Made by a program: the position numbers and the translations under genes | Assembly: GCA_936450465.1 (NCBI GenBank) | Contig: OW388293.1 | Span: forward strand, 54,711,201 to 54,775,200 | Reading direction: 5' to 3' | DNA length: 64,000 nucleotides | Source: Gibbula magus | Taxonomy: Eukaryota > Mollusca > Gastropoda > Trochida > Trochidae | Shown here: piece by piece, positions 35,901-47,900 of the stretch | Layout: each line of letters opens with the position of its first letter | Position numbering within the stretch: the stretch's first letter is position 1 | Notes under the pieces: generated by a model | Databases searched by the model: none | What the model was told of the DNA's origin: nothing | The model's input: only the letters and a program-made list of their open reading frames with translations

Positions 35901-38900
35901 TAAATTCTTCAAAATGAAATGATATTTTAGTTTTGTTTACTTGTCACGGCCCATATTCACTGCTACAGTACAGTTTCCTACATAGCTATATTCACTGCTT
36001 TGTCATGTTCACTTTATAGCTATATTAACTGCTACATCATATTTGCTTCATAGTTATATTCACTGCTACATCATGTTTGCTTCATAGTTATATTCACTGC
36101 TACATCATGTTTGCTTCATAGTTATATTCACTGCTACATCATGTTTGCTTCATAGTTATATTCACTGCTACATCATGTTTGCTTCATAGTTATATTCACT
36201 GCTACATCATGTTTGCTTCATAGTTATATTCACTGCTACATCATGTTTGCTTCATAGTTATATTCACTGCTACATCATGTTTGCTTCATGTTTATATTCA
36301 CTGCTACATCATGTTTGCTTCATAGTTATATTCACTGCTACATCACGTTTGCTTCATAGTTATATTCACTACTACATCATGTTTGCTTCATAGTTATATT
36401 CACTGCTACATCATGTTTGCTTCATAGCTATATTCACTGCTACATCATGTTTGCTTCATAACTATATTCACTGCTACATCATGTTGTCTTCATAACTATA
36501 TTCACTGCTACATCATGTTTGCTTCACAGCTATATTCACTGTTACATCATGTCTGCTTCATAACTATATTCACTGCTACATCATGTTGTCTTCATAACTA
36601 TATTCACTGCTACATCATGTTGTCTTCATAGCTATATTCACTGCTACATCATGTTTGCATCATAACTATATTCACTGCTACATCATGTTGTCTTCAAAGC
36701 TATATTCACTGCTACATCATGTTGTCTTCATAGCTATATTCACTGCTACATCATGTTTGCTTCATAGCTATATTCACTGCTACATCATGTTGTTTTCATA
36801 TCTATATTCACTGCTACATCATGTTTGCTTCATATCTATATTCACTGCTACATCATGTTGTCTTCATAACTATATTCACTGCTACATCATGTTGTCTTCA
36901 TAACTATATTCACTGCTACATAATGTTGTCTTCATAACTATATTCACTGCTACATCATGTTTGCTTCATAGCTATATTCACTGCTACATCATGTTGTCTT
37001 CATAGCTATATTCACTGCTACATCATGTTTGCTTCATAGCTATATTCACTGCTACATCATGTTTGCTTCATAACTATATTCACTGCTACATCATGTTGTC
37101 TTCATAGCTATATTCACTGCTACATCATGTTTGCTTCATAGCTATATTCACTGCTACATCATGTTTGCTTCATAGCTATATTCACTGCTACATCATGTTG
37201 TCTTCATAGCTATATTCACTGCTACATCATGTTTGCTTCATAACTATATTCACTGCTACATCATGTTGTCTACATAGCTATATTCACTGCCACATCATGT
37301 TTGCTTCATAGCTATATTCACTGCTACATCATGTTTGCATCATAACTATATTCACTTCTACATCATGTTGTCTTCATAACTATATTCACTGCTGCATCAT
37401 GTTTGCTTCACAGCTATATTCACTGCTACATCATGTTTGCATCATAACTATATTCACTTCTACATCATGTTGTCTTCATAGCTATATTCACTGCTACATC
37501 ATGTTTGCTTCATAACTATATTCACTGCTACATCATGTTGTCTTCATAACTATATTCACTACTACATCATGTTGTCTTCATAACTATATTCACTGCTCCA
37601 TCATGCTTGCTTCATAGCTATATTCACTGCTACATCATGTTTGCTTCACAGCTATATTCACTGCTACATCATGTTTGCTTCATAACTATATTCACTGCTA
37701 CATCATGTTTGCTTCATAGCTATATTCACTGCTACATCATGTTGTCTTCATAGCTATATTCACTGCTACATCATGTTGTCTTCATAACTATATTCACTGC
37801 TACATCATGTTTGCTTCACAGCTATATTCACTGCTACATCATGTTTGCTTCGCAGCTATATTCACTGCTACATCATGTTTGCTTCATAACTATATTCACT
37901 GCTACATCATGTTTGCTTCATAACTCTATTCACTGCTACATCATGTTTGCTTCATAACTATATTCACTGCTACATCATGTTGTCTTCATAGCTATATTCA
38001 CTGCTACATCATGTTGTCTTCATAGCTATATTCACTGCTACATCATGTTTGCTTCACAGCTATATTCACTGCTACATCATGTTGTCTTCATAGCTATATT
38101 CACTGCTACATCATGTTGTCTTCATAGCTATATTCACTGCTACATCATGTTTGCTTCACAGCTATATTCACTGCTACATCATGTTTGCTTCATAGCTATA
38201 TTCACTGCTACATCATGTTTGCTTCATAGCTATATTCACTGCCACATCATGTTTGCTTCATAGCTATATTCACTGCTACATCATGTTTGCATCATAACTA
38301 TATTCACTTCTACATCATGTTGTCTTCATAACTATATTCACTGCTGCATCATGTTTGCTTCACAGCTATATTCACTGCTACATCATGTTTGCATCATAAC
38401 TATATTCACTTCTACATCATGTTGTCTTCATAGCTATATTCACTGCTACATCATGTTTGCTTCATAACTATATTCACTGCTACATCATGTTGTCTTCATA
38501 ACTATATTCACTACTACATCATGTTGTCTTCATAACTATATTCACTGCTCCATCATGCTTGCTTCATAGCTATATTCACTGCTACATCATGTTTGCTTCA
38601 CAGCTATATTCACTGCTACATCATGTTTGCTTCATAACTATATTCACTGCTACATCATGTTTGCTTCATAGCTATATTCACTGCTACATCATGTTGTCTT
38701 CATAGCTATATTCACTGCTACATCATGTTGTCTTCATAACTATATTCACTGCTACATCATGTTTGCTTCACAGCTATATTCACTGCTACATCATGTTTGC
38801 TTCGCAGCTATATTCACTGCTACATCATGTTTGCTTCATAACTATATTCACTGCTACATCATGTTTGCTTCATAACTCTATTCACTGCTACATCATGTTT

Positions 38901-41900
38901 GCTTCATAACTATATTCACTGCTACATCATGTTGTCTTCATAGCTATATTCACTGCTACATCATGTTGTCTTCATAGCTATATTCACTGCTACATCATGT
39001 TTGCTTCACAGCTATATTCACTGCTACATCATGTTTGCTTCATAGCTATATTCACTGCTACATCATGTTTGCTTCATAGCTATATTCACTGCTACATCAT
39101 GTTTGCTTCACAGCTATATTCACTGCTACATCATGTTTGCTTCATAACTATATTCACTGCTACATCATGTTTGCTTCATAGCTATATTCACTGCTACATC
39201 ATGTTGTCTTCATAGCTATATTCACTGCTACATCATGTTGTCTTCATAACTATATTCACTGTTACATCATGTTGTTTTCATATCTATATTCACTGCTACA
39301 TCATGTTGTTTTCATATCTATATTCACTGCTACATCATGTTTGCTTCATAACTATATTCACTGCTACATCATGTTTGCTTCATAGCTATATTCACTGCTA
39401 CATCATGTTGTCTTCATAGCTATATTCACTGCTACATCATGTTGTCTTCATAACTATATTCACTACTACATCATGTTGTCTTCATAGCTATATTCACTGC
39501 TACATCATGTTGTTTTCATATCTATATTCACTGCTACATCATGTTGTCTTCATAGCTATATTCACTGCTACATCATGTTGTCTTCATAACTATATTCACT
39601 ACTACATCATGTTGTCTTCATAGCTATATTCACTGCTACATCATGTTGTTTTCATATCTATATTCACTGCTACATCATGTTGTTTTCATATCTATATTCA
39701 CTGCTACATCATGTTGTTTTCATATCTATATTCACTGCTACATCATGTTGTTTTCATATCTATATTCACTGCTACATCATGTTGTCTTCATAGCTATATT
39801 CACTGCTACATCATGTTGTCTTCATAACTATATTCACTGTTACATCATGTTGTTTTCATATCTATATTCACTGCTACATCATGTTGTTTTCATATCTATA
39901 TTCACTGCTACATCATGTTTGCTTCATAACTATATTCACTGCTACATCATGTTTGCTTCATAGCTATATTCACTGCTACATCATGTTGTCTTCATAGCTA
40001 TATTCACTGCTACATCATGTTGTCTTCATAACTATATTCACTACTACATCATGTTGTCTTCATAGCTATATTCACTGCTACATCATGTTGTTTTCATATC
40101 TATATTCACTGCTACATCATGTTGTTTTCATATCTATATTCACTGCTCCATCATGTTGTCTTCATAGCTATATTCACTGCTACATCATGTTGTTTTCATA
40201 TCTATATTCACTGCTACATCATGTTGTCTTCATAACTATCTTCACTGCTACATCATGTTTGCTTCATAGCTATATTCACTGCTACATCATGTTTGCTTCA
40301 CAGCTATATTCACTGCTTTGTCATGTTCACTTTATAGCTATATTCACTGCTACATCATGTTTGCTTCATAGCTATATTCACTGCTACATCATGTTTGCTT
40401 CATAACTATATTCACTGCTACATCATGTTGTCTTCATAACTATATTCACTGCTACATCATGTTTGCTTCACAGCTATATTCACTGCTACATCATGTTTGC
40501 CTCACAGCTATATTCACTGCTACATCATGTTTGCTTCAGAACTATATTCACTGCTACATCATGTTGTCTTCATAGCTCTATTCACTGCTACATCATGTTT
40601 GCTTCATAGCTATATTCACTGCTACATCATGTTTGCTTCACAGCTATATTCACTGCTACATCATGTTTGCTTCATAACTATATTCACTGCTACATCATGT
40701 TGTCTTCATAGCTATATTCACTGCTACATCATGTTTGCTTCATAGCTATATTCACTGCTACATCATGTTGTCTTCATAGACATATTCACTGCTACATCAT
40801 GTTGTCTTCATAACTATATTCACTGCTACATCATGTTTGCTTCATAGCTATATTCACTGCTACATCATGTTTGCTTCATAGCTATATTCACTGCTACATC
40901 ATGTTTGCTTCATAACTATATTCACGGCTACATCATGTTTGCTTCATAACTATATTCACTGCTACATCATGTTTGCTTCATAACTATATTCACGGCTACA
41001 TCATGTTTGCTTCATAACTATATTCACGGCTACATCATGTTTGCTTCATAGCTATATTCACTGCTACATCATGTTGTCTTCATAGCTATATTCACTGCTA
41101 CATCATGTTTGCTTCACAGCTATATTCACTGCTCCATCATGTTTGCTTCATAACTATATTCACTGCTACATCATGTTTTCTTCACAGCTATATTCACTGC
41201 TCCATCATGTTTGCTTCATAACTATATTCACTGCTACATCATGTTTGCCTCACAGCTATATTCACTGCTACATCATGTTGTCTTCATAGCTATATTCACT
41301 GCTACATCATGTTGTCTTCATAACTCTATTCACTGCTACATCATGTTTGCTTCAGAACTATATTCACTGCTACATCATGTTGTCTTCATAGCTATATTCA
41401 CTGCTACATCATGTTTGCTTCATAACTATATTCACTGCTACATCATGTTGTCTTCATATCTATATTCACTGCTACATCATGTTTGCCTCACAGCTATATT
41501 CACTGCTACATCATGTTGTCTATTTAACTATATTCACTGCTACATCATGTTGTCTTCATAACTATATTCACGGCTACATCATGTTTGCTTCATAACTATA
41601 TTCACTTCTACATCATGTTGTCTTCATAGTTATATTCACTGCTACATAATGTTTGCTTCACAGCTATATTCACTGCTCCATCATGTTTGCCTCACAGCTA
41701 TATTCACTGCTACATCATGTTGTCTTTATAACTATATTCACTGCTACATCACGTTGTCTTCATAGCTATATTCACTGCTACATCATGTTTGCTTCATAGC
41801 TCTATTCACCGCAACATCATGTTTGCTTCACAGCTATATTCACTGCTACATCATGTTGTCTTCATAGCTATATTCACTGCTACATCATGTTTTCTTCATA

Positions 41901-44900
41901 GCTATATTCACTGCTACATCATGTTGTCTTTATAACTATATTCACTGCTACATCATGTTTGCTTCATAGCTATATTCACTGCTACATCATGTTTGCTTCA
42001 TAGCTCTATTCACCGCAACATCATGTTTGCTTCACAGCTATAGTCACTGCTATATCATGTTTGCTTCACAGCTATATTCACTGCTACATCATGTTTGCTT
42101 CATAACTATATTCACTGCTACATCATGTTTGCTTCATAACTATATTCACGGCTACATCATGTTTGCTTCATAGCTATATTCACTGCTACATCATGTTTGC
42201 CTCACAGCTATATTCACTGCTACATCATGTTGTCTTCATAGCTATATTCACTGCTACATCATGTTTGCTTCATAACTATATTCACTGCTACATCATGTTG
42301 TCTTCATATCTATATTCACTGCTACATCATGTTTGCCTCACAGCTATATTCACTGCTACATCATGTTGTCTATTTAACTATATTCACTGCTACATCATGT
42401 TGTCTTCATAACTATATTCACGGCTACATCATGTTTGCTTCATAACTATATTCACTTCTACATCATGTTGTCTTCATAGTTATATTCACTGCTACATAAT
42501 GTTTGCTTCACAGCTATATTCACTGCTCCATCATGTTTGCCTCACAGCTATATTCACTGCTACATCATGTTGTCTTTATAACTATATTCACTGCTACATC
42601 ATGTTGTCTTCATAGCTATATTCACTGCTACATCATGTTTTCTTCATAGCTATATTCACTGCTACATCATGTTGTCTTTATAACTATATTCACTGCTACA
42701 TCACGTTGTCTTCATAGCTATATTCACTGCTACATCATGTTGTCTTCATAGCTATATTCACTGCTACATCATGTTTGCTTCATATCTATATTCACTGCTA
42801 CATCATGTTTGCTTCATAGCTCTATTCACCGCAACATCATGTTTGCTTCACAGCTATATTCACTGCTACATCATGTTGTCTTCATAGCTATATTCACTGC
42901 TACATCATGTTTTCTTCATAGCTATATTCACTGCTACATCATGTTGTCTTTATAACTATATTCACTGCTACATCATGTTTGCTTCATAGCTATATTCACT
43001 GCTACATCATGTTTGCTTCATAGCTCTATTCACCGCAACATCATGTTTGCTTCACAGCTATAGTCACTGCTATATCATGTTTGCTTCACAGCTATATTCA
43101 CTGCTACATCATGTTTGCTTCATAACTATATTCACTGCTACATCATGTTTGCTTCATAACTATATTCACGGCTACATCATGTTTGCTTCATAGCTATATT
43201 CACTGCTACATCATGTTGTCTTCATATCTATATTCACTGCTACATCATGTTGTCTTCATAGCCATATTCACTGCTACATCATGTTGTCTTCATAACTATA
43301 TTCACTGCTACATCATGTTTGCTTCATAGCTATATTCACTGCTACATCATGTTTGCTTCATAGCTATATTCACTGCTACATCATGTTTGCTTCATAACTA
43401 TATTCACTGCTACATCATGTTTGCTTCATAGCTATATTCACTGCTACATCATGTTGTCTTCACAGCTATATTCACTGCTGCATCATGTTGTCTTCACAGC
43501 TATATTCACTGCTGCATCATGTTTGCTTCATAGCTATATTCACTGCTACATCATGTTTGCTTCATAGCTATATTCACTGCTACATCATGTTGTCTTCATA
43601 ACTATATTCACTGCTACATCATGTTTGCTTCACAGCTATATTCACTGCTACATCATGTTGTCTTCATATCTATATTCACTGCTACATCATGTTTGCTTCA
43701 TAGCTATATTCACTGCTACATCATGTTTGCTTCATAACTATATTCACTGCTACATCATGTTTGCTTCATAGCTATATTCACTGCTACATCATGTTTGCTT
43801 CACAGCTATATTCACTGCTACATCATGTTTGCTTCATAGCTATATTCACTGCTACATCATGTTTGCTTCACAGCTATATTCACTGCTACATCATGTTTGC
43901 TTCATAACTATATTCACTGCTACATCATGTTTGCTTCATAGCTATATTCACTGCTACATCATGTTTGCTTCATAACTATATTCACTGCTACATCATGTTT
44001 GCTTCATAGCTATATTCACTGCTACATCATGTTTGCTTCATAACTATATTCACTGCTACATCATGTTTGCTTCATAGCTATATTCACTGCTACATCATGT
44101 TTGCTTCATAGCTATATTCACTGCTACATCATGTTGTCTTCATAACTATAATCACTGCTACATCATGTTTGCTTCACAGCTATATTCACTGCTACATCAT
44201 GTTTGCTTCATAGCTATATTCACTGCTACATCATGTTTGCTTCACAGCTATATTCACTGCTACATCATGTTTGCTTCATAGCTATATTCACTGCTACATC
44301 ATGTTTGCTTCATACCTATATTCACTGCTACATCATGTTTGCTTCATAACTATATTCACTGCTACATCATGTTTGCTTCATATCTATATTCACTGCTACA
44401 TCATGTTGTCTTCAAAACTATATTCACTGCTACATCATGTTGTCTTCATATCTATATTCACTGCTCCATCATGTTTGCTTCATATCTATATTCACTGCTA
44501 CATCATGTTTGCTTCATATCTATATTCACTGCTACATCATGTTTGCTTCATATCTATATTCACTGCTACATCATGTTTGCTTCATATCTATATTCACTGC
44601 TACATCATGTTTTCTTCATAACTATATTCACTGCTACATCATGTTTGCTTCATAGCTATATTCACTGCTACATCATGTTGTCTTCATATCTATATTCACT
44701 GCTCCATCATGTTTGCTTCATATCTATATTCACTGCTACATCATGTTGTCTTCATAACTATATTCACTGCTACATCATGTTTGCTTCATAGCTATATTCA
44801 CTGCTACATCATGTTTTCTTCATAACTATATTCACTGCTACATCATGTTTGCTTCATAGCTATATTCACTGCTACATCATGTTGTCTTCATATCTATATT

Positions 44901-47900
44901 CACTGCTCCATCATGTTTGCTTCATAGCTATATTCACTGCTACATCATGTTGTCTTCATAACTATATTCACTGCTACATCATGTTGTCTTCATAGCTACC
45001 TTCACTGCTACATCATGTTTGCTTCATAACTATATTCACTGCTACATCATGTTGTCTTCATATCTATATTCACTGCTACATCATGTTTGCTTCATATCTA
45101 TATTCACTGCTACATCATGTTTGCTTCATATCTATATTCACTGCTACATCATGTTTGCTTCATATCTATATTCACTGCTACATCATGTTGTCTTCATATC
45201 TATATTCACTGCTACATCATGTTTGCTTCATATCTATATTCACTGCTACATCATGTTTGCTTCATATCTATATTCACTGCTACATCATGTTTGCTTCATA
45301 TCTATATTCACTGCTACATCATGTTTGCTTCATATCTATATTCACTGCTACATCATGTTTGCTTCATATCTATATTCACTGCTACATCATGTTGTCTTCA
45401 TATCTATATTCACTGCTACATCATGTTTGCTTCATATCTATATTCACTGCTACATCATGTTTGCTTCATATCTATATTCACTGCTACATCATGTTTGCTT
45501 CATATCTATATTCACTGCTACATCATGTTTGCTTCATATCTATATTCACTGCTACATCATGTTTGCTTCATATATATATTCACTGCTACATCATGTTGTC
45601 TTCATATCTATATTCACTGCTACATCATGTTTGCTTCATAACTATATTCACTGCTACATCATGTTTGCTTCATAGCTATATTCACTGCTACATCATGTTG
45701 TCTTCATAGCTATATTCACTGCTACATCATGTTTGCTTCATAGCTATATTCACTACTACATCATGTTGTCTTCATAGCTATATTCACTGCTACATCATGT
45801 TGTCTTCATATCTATATTCACTGCTACATCATGTTTGCTTCATAGCTATATTCACTGCTACATCACGTTGTCTTCATATCTATATTCACTGCTGCATCAT
45901 GTTGTCTTCATAGCTATATTCACTGCTACATCATGTTGTCTTTATAGCTATATTCACTGCTCCATCATGTTTGCTTCATAACTATATTCACTGCTACATC
46001 ATGTTTGCTTCAGAACTATATTCACTGCTACATCATGTTGTCTTCATAGCTATATTCACTGCTACATCATGTTTGCTTCAGAACTATATTCACTGCTACA
46101 TCATGTTTGCTTCAGAACTATATTCACTGCTACATCATGTTGTCTTCATAACTATATTCACTGCTACATCATGTTGTCTTCATAACTATATTCACTGCTA
46201 CATCATGTTGTCTTCATAGCTATATTCACTGCTACATCATGTTGTCTTTATAGCTATATTCACTGCTACATCATGTTTGCTTCACAGCTATATTCACTGC
46301 TACATCATGTTGTCTTCATAACTATATTCACTGCTACATCATGTTGTCTTCATAATTATATTCACTGCTACATCATGTTTGCTTCACAGCTATATTCACT
46401 GCTACATCATGTTTGCTACATCCCCGAGTTAGCCTCTAAGTATGTTGTTTCGCTTGCAAAACTGAAAAAATATATATGAAAGACAAGTTAAATCCTCGAA
46501 TACGCATGTCATGCAATTAGCTGTAAGATTACCACACTGACATGGTTGTGTTATGTTATTGTCATGCTACATTCATTGCCAGTGAAACATTTTCTTGAAT
46601 GGCAGCTTATTTTACCTTCTGATGTTTGATAATATTATATGAATGGTGTCACAACAGTAGGCGAACTTTGAAACTGAAACACCCAGCTATTTTCTGTCTA
46701 ATTGTAAGCTCAAAGGGCTTGTGAAGATGCTTGTTTTTTTTAGACATCTTTAGGATAAATTGTTCGTAAGAACATAAGGTCTTATTTCACTTATTTAGAC
46801 ATACCAAGGGCTAAACTAAATATTAAAAGACGAAACAGTGTCAGCTCAAAATATATCGTTAACAGCGCCCGATCGAGTTTGTGGATACCAATTTCGTATG
46901 TCACTTAAATCAAAATCTTAACCAATCAATCCAATATTGTTGATAAAGGCGGGAAGTTGTTCCACAGTGTATTGAACGTATTTATAAGATATACATGATG
47001 TATGATATATATGATGTATGATATATATGATGTATGATAATGTATGATCTGTGATAGTGTATGATATGTGTGATCTATGATATATACTATGGAAGATATA
47101 CATACTATATGATCTATGATATATATATTTATGTGATATATATGATCGAAGATGTATATGATCTATGATATACATTATATATATAATATATTATATATGT
47201 GATCTATAATATGCATGATCTATGATATATATGGTGTATGATATATGTTATCTATGATATATATATGATCTATGATATAATGATATATATTACCTATGAT
47301 ATATATGAAGATCATTTTCATTTTCTGCAAAAGTTTACAAATAGCTTGACCTAAAGTGGCTTTTATACGAAGGTTTGACTTTTACTGTCACAACCCAATC
47401 ACAAAACCATGTTACTGAAGACAGTCATGCCGATTTCAAAGTTATTGTACTTAATGTATATATCTACATATTAGTCGAAACAAATATTATGACACCATAC
47501 CATAAGAGGCTTTCTAGTTTCTAATCTTTCACCGAAGGTGGCCATATCATATATCACGTTGTCATATTTTGTTACAAAGCTTCTGACCGCATTACTTAAT
47601 TATTTCTATTTTTTAGAATATTTATATTAATAATACGGTATATTTATTTGCGAGTATTTTTTATCAACAAAACATGTTATCCAAATACCGCATGGCTTAT
47701 AGCTAGCCTGCTAACGTCAGTCTTCCAGTATCGACGGTATCATCAAAGGCTGGTTTCATTGTTACTATGCCATTCATATGTGCTGTCGTGACGTGGAGCA
47801 CGTTCTTCTTATATAAGAATGACGTCACTGACCTTTAAAGGATAACTCCTGATCATCTCAGGCTATTATAGCAGTCACATGAGACGTGTTTCTATATGCA

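Noticed and set aside
36655..46479. Many + strand frames of 70-218 codons reading [20 protein letters not shown] repeats
   Set aside because: They are the 34-bp satellite read through in three frames; period 34 residues, no start context, no domain, and inside an intron.
46918..47175. 85-codon minus frame rich in His/Tyr/Ile
   Set aside because: Low-complexity GATATAT repeat.
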